Source: Paenibacillus faecis (GTDB lineage: Bacteria > Bacillota > Bacilli > Paenibacillales > Paenibacillaceae). From it: 64,000 nucleotides of DNA. The translations under genes and the position numbers were made by a program. The notes beneath the pieces were generated by a model. The model searched no databases, was not told the DNA's origin, and worked only from the letters and a program-made list of their open reading frames with translations. Location of the stretch: positions 812,945-876,944 of the forward strand of contig NZ_VSDO01000004.1 in the NCBI RefSeq assembly GCF_008084145.1, given 5' to 3'. Positions 7,862 to 16,089 of the stretch are shown piece by piece. Within the stretch, counting starts at the first letter, position 1. Every line of letters begins with the position of its first letter.

Positions 7862-8662
7862 ATGAACCATGTTATTTCGAAAGACGGTATCCAAATCGCC
7901 TATGACAAGCAAGGGAAAGGACCGGCTCTTATTCTGGTGGCCTCCGCAGCCGCGGATCACCGGGATGCGGGACAGCTGGCGGAACGGTTGGGAGAACACT
8001 TTACGGTTTACAACTATGATCGGAGGGGAAGAGGCGCCAGTACGGATGCGGCTTCCTATACGGTTGAACGTGAAGTGGAGGACATTCAGGCATTGATTGC
8101 GGAGTCGGGTGGATCGGCCCTGCTTTTCGGCAGCTCGTCAGGCGCCGTATTGGCCCTTGAGGCGGCAAGCCGATTGAAGGAGGGGATCGACGGAGTCTGT
8201 TTATACGAACCGCCGTTTATTGTCGATGACGGCCGATCCCCGGTGCCTAGCGACTATGTGCAGCACCTGAATCGATTGGTGGATGCCGGTGATCGGAGCG
8301 GGGCGGTGGAGTATTTTTTAACACAGGCGTTAGGCGTGCCGAGCGAATTTGTGGAGTATATGAAAGCCGACCCTTCCTGGAAGGCCATGGAGCAGCTTGC
8401 CCATACGCTGGCTTATGATGGAATGGTGATGGGCGATACTCAATCGGGGCAGCCTTTGCCTAAGGGACGTTGGAGCGTGGATGTTCCCGTTCATGTGCTT
8501 TGCGGTGAAAAATCCCCTTCGTTTTTGCACAGTTCTGCCAAAGCGCTCGTCGAACTGCTGGCGAACGCGGAATATCGCGTAATGGCCGGTCAGGACCACT
8601 CGGCCGTCGTGATGGCCCCGGCGGCTCTGGCTGAGGAGATTGCGGTTTGCTTCAAGGCTTAA
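7862..8662 (+). CDS. Alpha/beta hydrolase
   Basis: This 266-residue cytosolic protein is an alpha/beta hydrolase. Key parts are VISKDGIQIAYDKQGKGPAL, the YDRRGRGAS oxyanion-side motif, the nucleophile elbow LFGSSSGAVLA (Ser), VHVLCGEKSP and the His in MAGQDHSAVV. The substrate is not evident. The ATG follows AAGGAGG, 20 bases after the SRPBCC gene, so it is the third gene of the ArsR operon and is probably controlled by it. Confidence 0.88.
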   Translation: MNHVISKDGIQIAYDKQGKGPALILVASAAADHRDAGQLAERLGEHFTVYNYDRRGRGASTDAASYTVEREVEDIQALIAESGGSALLFGSSSGAVLALEAASRLKEGIDGVCLYEPPFIVDDGRSPVPSDYVQHLNRLVDAGDRSGAVEYFLTQALGVPSEFVEYMKADPSWKAMEQLAHTLAYDGMVMGDTQSGQPLPKGRWSVDVPVHVLCGEKSPSFLHSSAKALVELLANAEYRVMAGQDHSAVVMAPAALAEEIAVCFKA

Positions 8663-8684
8663 CTGCCATAAAAACCTGCTATAT

Positions 8685-9003
8685 TAGGTTGAACTAAAGA
8701 ATTGGCGTTGGGCGTCTGAGTCTACACCATTAACGGGAAAATATCCCGTTAATGTACCGCTTTTGGCCCCTCGATCGGATTTAGCTGGAAAAACTCCAGC
8801 TATTTCGCGGCCTTTTTGCCGATATACAACATTTCAGACGAATTAGCGGGAGGTTTTCCAGCTAATTCGCCTCTGCAGCCGCATACGTGCCAAATTAACG
8901 GGAAGGATTCCCGCTAATTCGAACCCACCCCTTAGTTGCAGATCAAGAGTGTGAAAGAGCCCTTTACACCGCTGTCTAATATGCAAATCAATAGTTCAAC
9001 CTA
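8685..9003. repeat. Palindromic intergenic repeat, copy A (MITE-like)
   Basis: This 319-base non-coding element has perfect 12-base terminal inverted repeats, TAGGTTGAACTA (8685-8696) and TAGTTCAACCTA (8992-9003). Inside are four hairpins: ATTAACGGGA/TCCCGTTAAT (8729-8753), TAGCTGGA/TCCAGCTA (8782-8802), GAATTAGC/GCTAATTC (8840-8868) and AATTAACGGGAA/TTCCCGCTAATT (8893-8919). A second copy lies at 49302-49688. It fills most of the 398-base gap between 8662 and 9061; no gene is visible in it. A miniature non-autonomous mobile element is inferred. Confidence 0.8.
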
Positions 9004-9006
9004 TGT

Positions 9007-9054
9007 AAATAAACAAGGCCGCCGTAACCGTAAGGCAGCCTTGTTTATTTTTTT
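9007..9054. terminator. Terminator downstream of the secreted hydrolase gene
   Basis: AAATAAACAAGGC-GCC pairs with GGC-GCCTTGTTTATTTTTTT, with an A-run on one side and a T-run on the other. It serves the minus-strand gene starting at 10683 and possibly the plus-strand operon ending at 8662. Confidence 0.75.
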
Positions 9055-9060
9055 CGCTAT

Positions 9061-10683
9061 CTATTTGGTTTTCTTGATCCAGCTCGCCATATCATCGATG
9101 ATAGCTTTCGTTACATTGTTAGGTTGAACATATTCCGCTCCGGTGGAAATCCCGTCAAACTCGGTCAACAGGTGATTGACCTTCGGATAGGATTTGTACT
9201 CGACGTCGCCGCGGTTTTTGAGCGCCTGTTTCCAGCCTTCCAGTTGGCTGACCGGAACTTGCCAGTCGTTTTCCCCTTGCAGGATCAGCAGCGGGCCGGT
9301 CTGCTTTTTCGCCAGTTCGGCCGGAACGTAGTTTTTCTGCTCGAACCACCAGTAAGCCGGCTGCAGCGGGAATTGGCTGGGCATGTTGTCGACCGTGTAT
9401 TTCGGGTCGTTCACCATATCCGCGATCGCGGTGTATTGGGCCGCCTGCTGTTCGTAAGGTGCGGCGTCCATGCCGGATTGCTTCACGCGGGAGACTAGCT
9501 CCTTTTGCTGCAGCGCAAGCAGATCGGCGAACTTGCCGCTTGGCCCGGACAACAGGATCGCGCCGGCGATGCTGCCGTCCTTGTCCGCATCTATGATCAT
9601 CGGCATCGCAAACGCTCCTTGGCTGTGCCCGGCCACATAGATGCGTGAAGCGTCGATACCTGCGGTGTTCTTCAGCAGCTTAACCGCGGAAATGGCGTCA
9701 TCCACGCTCTCCCGCTTCAGCGTAAATTTCGCGTCCGTTGACAACTTGGCGGTATGCTCATAGGTGACTTTGTCGTACCGGAGGACGGCGATGCCCTGTG
9801 CAGCCAGCCCTACGGCCAGGTCGCGGAAAGGCTTGGCTCCGCCCATCGTGGAATCACGGTCATGGGGACCGGAGCCGTGCACCAGTACCACGGCCGGGAA
9901 CGGGCCTTCACCGCCGGCCGGAAGCGTCAATGTGCCGGGAAGGGCCATGGCCCCTTCGCCGACTTTGACTTCCCGCTCGGTGTATAGGGCGGCGTTGTCA
10001 TAGGCCGGCTTCCGGTAGGTGGAAGGCGTCACGCCCGCCACATAGAAGTCGTCCACCTGGCCCGCCGCATTCAGACGGACGGTCAGACTGAACGGGATGG
10101 TCGCCTGGAAGGTATAGGCGACATTGCGATGCACCGCATTGGAGCTTTCGGAGCGGGATGGGTTCGGCTTCACCGGTCCGAACAATTTTTCATAGCTGCC
10201 CCATACTTGGTTCAGGAGTTCGGCCGGTAAAGCCGGAGCCAGATTGGGACTGAGCAGCTTGGCGGCTTCGGCCCCTTGGCCGGCTTGGAGTTTCGCGATG
10301 AAAGCGTCGGCCGGTCCCTCGGTCGTTTCCTTCGTATCCTGGAACGCTTCGGCCAGGGAGGCGGCGTCGACCAAGGTTTGACCGGAGACGACCCGGACGG
10401 GTTCGCGCAAAACGAGCGGCTTTCCGTCAAGCAGGGCCTCCTTCTGGCCGATCCGGAGAATCAGGGTATGGCTTCCTTTGGTAACCGTTACGGTTTGTTC
10501 GGCTTGATTCCAATCGACTGCCGCGCCGAGGCGGGAAGCCGTTTCTCTTACGGGAACCAGAGCGGTCCCGCTCTGGGAAGACCCGGCCGAAGCGTCGGCG
10601 AAGGCCGATGCCGCAGGAAGGGTCAAACTAAGCGCCAGCGCGATGGAAGCCGCCGTTTTTACCGAGGTATTTTTTTTCGACAT
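9061..10683 (-). CDS. Secreted alpha/beta hydrolase with stalk domain
   Basis: This 540-residue protein starts with a signal peptide (cleavage near ASAFA). Next comes a copper-amine-oxidase-like stalk domain (about residues 40-110, ALVPVRETASRLGAAVDWN). A DUF3887-like region (about 118-210, AFIAKLQAGQGAEAAKLLSP) follows, then a dienelactone-hydrolase-like catalytic domain (about 240-540). Catalytic parts are VLVHGSGPHDRDS, AGHSQGAFAMP (Ser), LQGENDWQVP (Asp) and KVNHLL (His). It probably acts on an ester or acyl substrate at the cell surface. The ATG is behind AGGAGGAGG. The gene is followed by its own terminator. Confidence 0.9.
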   Translation of the reverse strand: MSKKNTSVKTAASIALALSLTLPAASAFADASAGSSQSGTALVPVRETASRLGAAVDWNQAEQTVTVTKGSHTLILRIGQKEALLDGKPLVLREPVRVVSGQTLVDAASLAEAFQDTKETTEGPADAFIAKLQAGQGAEAAKLLSPNLAPALPAELLNQVWGSYEKLFGPVKPNPSRSESSNAVHRNVAYTFQATIPFSLTVRLNAAGQVDDFYVAGVTPSTYRKPAYDNAALYTEREVKVGEGAMALPGTLTLPAGGEGPFPAVVLVHGSGPHDRDSTMGGAKPFRDLAVGLAAQGIAVLRYDKVTYEHTAKLSTDAKFTLKRESVDDAISAVKLLKNTAGIDASRIYVAGHSQGAFAMPMIIDADKDGSIAGAILLSGPSGKFADLLALQQKELVSRVKQSGMDAAPYEQQAAQYTAIADMVNDPKYTVDNMPSQFPLQPAYWWFEQKNYVPAELAKKQTGPLLILQGENDWQVPVSQLEGWKQALKNRGDVEYKSYPKVNHLLTEFDGISTGAEYVQPNNVTKAIIDDMASWIKKTK

Positions 10684-10741
10684 GAATTGTTCCTCCTCCT
10701 TAAGAATGAATCCAATGTTATATAAGTGAATCCGTAAAGGA

Positions 10742-11842
10742 TTAACCCGAGATCAGGGCGGCTACCGCAATGACGATCAGCAAGCCGCCCAAAATAATCC
10801 AGCCGGCCGGATGGGCAAAGTTGAGCGTCCAGCCGATACCCATTCTTTTTTCCACAAAGATGGAAGGGTCCTGCGGATTATAGTAAACACCGCCCAGCTT
10901 CCAGTAGCGGTCGTCATTGGCCGGTTGTACCGCGGAAGCGTCCCGTTTGCGGCCGATCCGGCTGCCGCCTTGCCCCGTGACAAAGGAGAGCACGGCTGCA
11001 AACAGGACGACAAAGACGGGCACCGCCAAGCTAATCAGCATAATGAGATCCGTGTCCATCGGATGCAGCATATTAAGCTGAATGAAGGAGAACAGCAGGA
11101 CCATAGCCAGCCCGGAAATCAAGGTGTACAGCGACCAGCTGCGGCGAAACAGCGTGCTTTGGCGTACGGACCGCTCGGGATCCCCGGCATAAGTTTGCTG
11201 CTTACTGTGGTGAATACTCCAATTAATGAACAGAAACAGAAGCGTCATAACCACTTGCATAAAGTTTGGAAAAAGGACGGTCTGCACCGATTTATCGGCA
11301 AACCGGGTCACATTTCCCGCAAAATCGAATTTCATGGCGATTTGATCGGGAATGGCATCGTAATTGGCCAGCGTGAGCAGGACGCTTCCCGCAATAATCG
11401 CGGCATGAACGAGAAACCAGGTGTTGGACCAGATCAGTTTGTTCCGGCGGAATTCGGTATCGATGATGATTTTGCTTTTTTCAGCCGGAGCCGAAGGCAG
11501 TGACGGTTGGCGTTTCTTCATGTTCAGGTGAAAAACGAGGTTGAGCACGATCGAAATCGCCACCATAAGGCCGATTCCAACCGCAAATACCGTGCCTTGG
11601 GCTGCGGCTCCTCCCGGCTGCAGCAGGATGACGAGACCCGCGATAAGCAGGATGCCGTGCAGGATGAGACTGACCGCAGCATAAGACCGACGCATCCGGC
11701 GCAGCGGTTCGCTGCGGTAGGTTTCTTCGCTGACGGTAACGCCAAAGCTGATCGTCTCTCGGGTCAAATAAGGCATGAACGAGAGCGAGAGCACAACCGG
11801 CAGCAGCATAAGTACGAGCAGGATGACGGACAGAGTTTGCAT
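10742..11842 (-). CDS. DUF1648/DUF5808-type multipass membrane protein
   Basis: This 366-residue integral membrane protein has about eight hydrophobic segments. A central DUF1648-like part carries DAIPDQIAMKFDFAGNVTRFADKS. The C-terminal part has DDRYWKLGGVYYNPQDPS and EKRMGIGWTLNFAHPAGW, the pattern of DUF5808. Proteins like this, related to SdpI-type membrane proteins, often sit next to YtrA-type GntR regulators. The GntR gene ends just two bases before this start, so they form one operon. The specific function is unknown; immunity or envelope-stress roles in relatives are only suggestive. Confidence 0.8.
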   Translation of the reverse strand: MQTLSVILLVLMLLPVVLSLSFMPYLTRETISFGVTVSEETYRSEPLRRMRRSYAAVSLILHGILLIAGLVILLQPGGAAAQGTVFAVGIGLMVAISIVLNLVFHLNMKKRQPSLPSAPAEKSKIIIDTEFRRNKLIWSNTWFLVHAAIIAGSVLLTLANYDAIPDQIAMKFDFAGNVTRFADKSVQTVLFPNFMQVVMTLLFLFINWSIHHSKQQTYAGDPERSVRQSTLFRRSWSLYTLISGLAMVLLFSFIQLNMLHPMDTDLIMLISLAVPVFVVLFAAVLSFVTGQGGSRIGRKRDASAVQPANDDRYWKLGGVYYNPQDPSIFVEKRMGIGWTLNFAHPAGWIILGGLLIVIAVAALISG

Positions 11843-11844
11843 AG

Positions 11845-12240
11845 TTAATTCACCTCATCGGGTTGTTTGATTTCATGATATAACGTGCTGACGAGCAGAA
11901 GCAGGTCATCCAGCTTCATCCCGCGGCAGATCGCTTCGGCGACGATAGGCCGCAAGGTGCTTTGCTGTTTCTCCGCAAATTCCGGCGTGACCGGAGGCAT
12001 GCCGTCGGGATGAACGACTACACCGCGCTGGCGGTGGACCTGGATATAGCCGTCCTGCTTAAGCAAGGTGTAGGCTTTATTGACGGTGTGGAGATTGATC
12101 CCGATATCGGAGGCCAGGTTCCGAACGGACGGCAGCGGTTCTCCCGGCAGAAGCCGGCCGCTGGCGATTCCTTCGATGATCCGATTCACCAGTTGGGTGT
12201 AAATGGGGATCTCCGACTGTAAATCAAGCTCAATGATCAA
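11845..12240 (-). CDS. GntR family regulator, YtrA subfamily
   Basis: This 131-residue protein consists of a GntR winged helix with a short C-terminal helical extension. Visible are IPIYTQLVNRIIEGIASGRL, PGEPLPSVRNLASDIGINLH and TVNKAYTLLKQDGYIQVHR. The short effector region (about 60 residues) places it in the YtrA group, whose members usually repress their own operon encoding membrane proteins or ABC transporters. The start is TTG 12240, behind GGAGG. A palindrome at 12274-12296 just upstream is the likely operator. Confidence 0.9.
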   Translation of the reverse strand: MIIELDLQSEIPIYTQLVNRIIEGIASGRLLPGEPLPSVRNLASDIGINLHTVNKAYTLLKQDGYIQVHRQRGVVVHPDGMPPVTPEFAEKQQSTLRPIVAEAICRGMKLDDLLLLVSTLYHEIKQPDEVN

Positions 12241-12273
12241 GAGGCTCCTCCTTCTTTCGTTTCATTGTTATAA

Positions 12274-12296
12274 CTGTTATACAAATAATATAACAG
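12274..12296. promoter_or_regulatory. Palindromic operator of the GntR/DUF1648 operon
   Basis: CTGTTATA and TATAACAG form 8-base perfect arms around a 7-base AT spacer, 34 bases upstream of the GntR start. A second, smaller palindrome GTTATAAC abuts it. Autoregulation by the YtrA-type protein is inferred from position. Confidence 0.55.
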
Positions 12297-12456
12297 ATAG
12301 ATATGTAGAAGTAAAGCGGAAGAGTTGAAGTACCCCATCAAATAAGGTAATATTGTTTACACGTAAATTATAAACGTTAATAAATAGAGGATTTTCTTGT
12401 TTTAATCATGTTTACTAGTAAATTATTTTATGTCGATTTGAAAGGAGAACATATCT

Positions 12457-12960
12457 GTGGGTCCAAACGTAAGGATTAAATCACAGCTCCATGAAGGTTA
12501 TTTGAAGTTCGTTCATCAGCATGAACGCTTGTCCGGAACGGAAATCGTCCATTTCCAAAAGCTTTGCCAACTGGAAAACATCAAGGGATTTGATCTCAAT
12601 CTCACCGCCGTTCATGTCCTGGATTGCATTGGACGCCACGAGCCGATCAACAGCACGGCGATTGCGGAGATGATGGAGCTGTCGAAAGCGAGCATCACTA
12701 AAATAACGGGCAAGCTGCTGGAAGTGGGTTGGGTGACACGAACCCAACTGAATGACAACAAGAAGGAGAGCTATTTTCGCATTACTCCGGCCGGGAAGGA
12801 AATTTTTCGTTTGCACCTGCGGCTGCATGAAGAGGAGAAAGAGCGGTTTTTTCGCTTTTTGGACCAGTATTCCGAGGAAGAATTGCGAACTATACAGCAT
12901 TTTTTGCTGGATTACAGCATGGAATTGGAGCAAAGGATGGAGGAGGGGGCGAACCCATGA
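12457..12960 (+). CDS. MarR family transcriptional regulator
   Basis: This 167-residue protein has the MarR winged-helix fold. Visible are LNLTAVHVLDCIGRHEPINS, TAIAEMMELSKASITKITGK and the wing LNDNKKESYFRITPAGKEIF. MarR proteins repress genes for stress, drug or redox enzymes and release DNA on ligand binding or oxidation. The start is GTG 12457 behind AAGGAG. Its stop overlaps the ATG of a nitroreductase gene by 4 bases, so it probably controls the two nitroreductases downstream. Confidence 0.9.
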   Translation: MGPNVRIKSQLHEGYLKFVHQHERLSGTEIVHFQKLCQLENIKGFDLNLTAVHVLDCIGRHEPINSTAIAEMMELSKASITKITGKLLEVGWVTRTQLNDNKKESYFRITPAGKEIFRLHLRLHEEEKERFFRFLDQYSEEELRTIQHFLLDYSMELEQRMEEGANP

Positions 12961-13556
12961 CGGAAGAACGGGAAAGTTCCGGTACCGCAAGCATCTCCCG
13001 ACTGATTCGGGAACGGAGAAGTATTCGGAAGTTTAATAGCGAACCGGTATCCGGCGATTTGATCCTGGAACTGCTGGAAACGGCGGCTCGATGGAACCCG
13101 TTGGGTGTTCCGGTAACCTGGAGATGCCTGCTCGCCGATAATCCGGGGTCAAATCAGCGGCTCGTCGACGCGCTGCTGGAGCAGATGACAGGGAACGGTT
13201 GGGGGAGACTGCTGCCCGCCCGGTTGAAGGAGAGCCTGAAAAAAAGATTCGTTTCCATTCCCGCCCATTTGGTCGTGATCTACCGGATCGATCCCGCCGA
13301 CAGAATCGGCAGCGAGCGCAATTACGCCGCGGTTTGCGGATTGATGCAGACCTTACAATTGCTGGGCTGGGAGAAACGCCTGGGCATGCTTTGGGATACG
13401 GAGCCGATGCTTCATAATGAGACTTTCTTTCGCAGGATCGGCCTCGGGGAACATGAGCGGGTAGCGGGGATTCTGCACATCGGCTATTTCGACAAGGCCC
13501 CCAAAGCCCGGCCCCGCACGCCTGCCGAACAAAAATGGTCCGTATTTGAAGGTTGA
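12957..13556 (+). CDS. Nitroreductase family protein
   Basis: This 199-residue flavin-dependent oxidoreductase-type protein has LIRERRSIRKFNSEPVSGDL, the FMN-binding start of the family, and LELLETAARWNPLGVPVTW. Later come AHLVVIYRID, NYAAVCGLMQTLQLLGWEKR and a C-terminal RVAGILHIGYFDKAP. Family members use FMN and NAD(P)H to reduce nitro compounds or quinones; the substrate here is unknown. It overlaps the MarR gene by 4 bases and is followed by a second, shorter homologue 35 bases on. Confidence 0.87.
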   Translation: MTEERESSGTASISRLIRERRSIRKFNSEPVSGDLILELLETAARWNPLGVPVTWRCLLADNPGSNQRLVDALLEQMTGNGWGRLLPARLKESLKKRFVSIPAHLVVIYRIDPADRIGSERNYAAVCGLMQTLQLLGWEKRLGMLWDTEPMLHNETFFRRIGLGEHERVAGILHIGYFDKAPKARPRTPAEQKWSVFEG

Positions 13557-13591
13557 ACAGCATGCCCTGCATAGGGCGAAGGAGGGTGGCA

Positions 13592-14071
13592 ATGAATTGG
13601 TTTCCATTATCGGCGCCGAAGCGAATTAATGAGCTTGAAGCCATTTCCCGGGATCGGGTGCTGGAACTGCTGAACGATGCAGTCTGGGCCCCTAATGACG
13701 GGCTTCGGGAGCCCTGGCGATTTATCTATGCGGACCGCAAACCCGGAAGACTCCATGGCGAATTGCAGAATCCGGCCTCCGCGTATCTGCTTGTCGTCAT
13801 GAAGGAGGACGCGGACCCGCATAAACGGAAAGAGGACTTCGCCGCCGTGTGCTGCCTGGTTCAAAACTTCGTGCTGCTCGCCGCGGAGAAAGGGTTCGGC
13901 GTCCAATGGACGATGCGCGAATGGTTCTATGATTCGCAATTAAGCCGGGATTACGGTGTTGGGGAAAAAGAGCGCCTCGTCGCTGTTTTGGAACTGGGAC
14001 AGGACGGCCCATTTTCGCGGGAGGGCTTCGTCACCGAGGCCGCGCCGGCGTTCAAAGTCGACAGGATCTAA
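13592..14071 (+). CDS. Short nitroreductase family protein
   Basis: This 159-residue nitroreductase-fold protein has VLELLNDAVWAPNDGLREPW, YLLVVMKEDADPHKRKED, CCLVQNFVLLAAEKGFGVQW and a C-terminal ERLVAVLELGQDGPF. It lacks the RRSIRKF phosphate-binding stretch present in its neighbour. It may therefore bind FMN poorly on its own or work as a heterodimer. I place the start at ATG 13592 behind GAAGGAGG rather than at the TTG at 13553. It is the last gene of the MarR operon, followed by a terminator. Confidence 0.82.
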   Translation: MNWFPLSAPKRINELEAISRDRVLELLNDAVWAPNDGLREPWRFIYADRKPGRLHGELQNPASAYLLVVMKEDADPHKRKEDFAAVCCLVQNFVLLAAEKGFGVQWTMREWFYDSQLSRDYGVGEKERLVAVLELGQDGPFSREGFVTEAAPAFKVDRI

Positions 14072-14091
14072 GGTTTTCTTAAAAAAACAGT

Positions 14092-14134
14092 AAAGACTGC
14101 TCTTCCACCAACGAGGATGGAGGAGCAGTCTTTT
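14092..14134. terminator. Bidirectional terminator, nitroreductase and binding-protein genes
   Basis: AAAGACTGCTC (14092-14102) pairs with GAGCAGTCTTT (14123-14133), with A-rich and T-rich flanks. It lies between two convergent genes and can end both. Confidence 0.85.
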
Positions 14135-14137
14135 GCG

Positions 14138-15961
14138 TTACTTGCCCGCTTTATATTTGCCCAGGAACTCTTTCACTTTCGCCGGATCGGCGGTCACTTC
14201 GTTTCCGGTTTTCACGAGCGGGCTGACGGTCGATACGGCCTTGATTTTATTGCCGTTGTAGAAGGCCAAAATTTCGTCTTGATTAATGGAATACAGCACC
14301 GCTTTTCGCAAATCCTCGCTTTTGGCAACCTCGCGGTTCCCAGTGTTAAAGAGCAGGTAGCTGACACCGTTGCTTTCTATGGTTTGCAGTTTGAGCTTGC
14401 TGTCGCCCTTGACCAGATCATACTTGGTTTCCGGCACACCGTAGTAAAGATGGATTTCGCTGCTCCGTAACGCGGACAAAGCGCTGTCGGCCTCCGCGAT
14501 AAAGCGGACTTTCACCGTCGAAATTTTCGGTGCGTAATCGCTCCCTTTTCTGTATCCGGGATTTTTGTAAAACACGCCTTCATAATCGTTCTTGTAGGAC
14601 AGAATATAAGGGCCGCTTGCGTACAGCGTATTGTTGTACTGGCTTCCCTCCGTGACGGTATTCTGATCTCCGTAAGGGATATCTTTGTTCACGTCAAACG
14701 TGGCCACATCGTAGGTGTTGATGCTCTCCACCTGTTTCTTCGACACGATTCCGGCGGACTGGTGGGCCAGATAGTTCAGCACCTGCGGGAACGGCTCGGT
14801 GGTCGTCAATTTGATCACCTGGTATTTCCCGGCTTTGTTATCGGCCTCCCGTTTGTCGGCGACGAGCTGCTTGATCTTCGTTTCCAGCCCGGCTTCCAGC
14901 GCTTCTTTGACGGTTCCGCCGCCCCCGGCCGGCTTGATGGCTTCCAAAGCCGCCGGGTCCGTGACCAGCTCCACGGTTTTAATGTGTTCATGCAAACTGT
15001 ACGTGCGGTGATCCGGTACGGAATTTTTGTCCTTGGCCCGGTTGAGGGAGAAGATCACATCGTCCGCTCCTACCCGTTCGCCGGTGTCGACGGCCTTTTT
15101 ATTTTCGATCTTGGCGAAGTTGATATCGTCCCGCAGGAGAAAATAGTACTCCGAATTCCCCTCGGCGATGCTGTAATTATGGGACAGTGATCCGTCCGAA
15201 GTGATCTTGTCGTCATCGGTCAGGTTGATTAACCTGACGTACATGTTGGTGTTCAACTGATTGATCGACCCGTCGTTCCCCTTGATCGGATCGAGGGACG
15301 TCAAGACCGAGGCCGATTGGGTCAGGATGAGAGGGTCCTTATCCCGTTTGGACGTATCGTTAAAATCGATGCTCTCCCAAGCCAACGCCCGCGATTTGGA
15401 CAGTCGGACGGTATCGGGATTCAAAATGTCCTTGTTCACGGCTTGGCTTTTCAAGGAAATGTAGAGCGGTGCGATATAAGCTTTATCGAACACGAGGCGC
15501 TGTTCCAACTGCTTATAGGTCTCTTTGTACTGTTCGGGCGTTTCCGTTGCGGCCTTGTCAATTAGCTTATCGATTTCGGGATCGGATAAAATGCTGTAGT
15601 CCCCCCCGGTTTTGAACAGGGATCTGACCGCGTAATCGGGATTCCCCGTTACCGTCGTCCAGCTCGAATGGGCGATATCGAAATTTCCGGCGTCCTGCTG
15701 AGCCTTATAACTGCCGTAGTCCGGCTGAATGTTGAGTTTGACGTTAAATCCGTTTTTGGTTAACTGATCCCGGATGATATTCAGATCCGATTCATTGGAG
15801 CTCATGCCCAGCAGCTCAATGTCAACGGGGGACGAGTCGGTGACCGCCTCCGTTTCCGCGTCTTTCGGTTTGTTTGCGACATCGGACTTGGTTTGGACCG
15901 AGCATCCGCCGGCGATCAGGGCGACGGTCATCAATAAGGCTAACATCAGATTTTTCTTCAT
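14138..15961 (-). CDS. Peptide-type ABC binding lipoprotein, circularly permuted
   Basis: This 607-residue lipoprotein has a signal peptide ending at the lipobox IAGGC (Cys20) and belongs to the SBP_bac_5 (DppA/OppA) family. The order of the family blocks is swapped. Residues 46-185 match the usual C-terminal end (IIRDQLTKNGFNVKLNI, FDIAHSSW, NPDYAVRSLF, ETYKQLEQRLVFDKAYIAPL). The usual N-terminal lobe starts only at about residue 210 (SLDPIKGNDGS, then GERVGADDVIFSLNRA). The protein ends at DPAKVKEFLGKY, just where normal members run on into the segment found here at the front. It would bind a peptide, opine or similar ligand outside the cell for the two permeases upstream in the operon. The ATG has a strong AGGAGG. 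Confidence 0.88.
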   Translation of the reverse strand: MKKNLMLALLMTVALIAGGCSVQTKSDVANKPKDAETEAVTDSSPVDIELLGMSSNESDLNIIRDQLTKNGFNVKLNIQPDYGSYKAQQDAGNFDIAHSSWTTVTGNPDYAVRSLFKTGGDYSILSDPEIDKLIDKAATETPEQYKETYKQLEQRLVFDKAYIAPLYISLKSQAVNKDILNPDTVRLSKSRALAWESIDFNDTSKRDKDPLILTQSASVLTSLDPIKGNDGSINQLNTNMYVRLINLTDDDKITSDGSLSHNYSIAEGNSEYYFLLRDDINFAKIENKKAVDTGERVGADDVIFSLNRAKDKNSVPDHRTYSLHEHIKTVELVTDPAALEAIKPAGGGGTVKEALEAGLETKIKQLVADKREADNKAGKYQVIKLTTTEPFPQVLNYLAHQSAGIVSKKQVESINTYDVATFDVNKDIPYGDQNTVTEGSQYNNTLYASGPYILSYKNDYEGVFYKNPGYRKGSDYAPKISTVKVRFIAEADSALSALRSSEIHLYYGVPETKYDLVKGDSKLKLQTIESNGVSYLLFNTGNREVAKSEDLRKAVLYSINQDEILAFYNGNKIKAVSTVSPLVKTGNEVTADPAKVKEFLGKYKAGK

Positions 15962-16089
15962 AAGCGGTGGTTCCTCCTCACACTTCTAATTTTTATATGA
16001 ATTCATTTTTCATGGGGAAAAATGAAAAGCATCCGGACGGATCGAGCTAAATCAAGTTAAACTAGGCGGTCGATGTCGATAACCCGGCT

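Noticed and set aside
8729..8919. Evenly spaced palindromes that at first look like a CRISPR array
   Set aside because: The units are different hairpins, there are no constant repeats with unique spacers of fixed length, and no cas genes are near.
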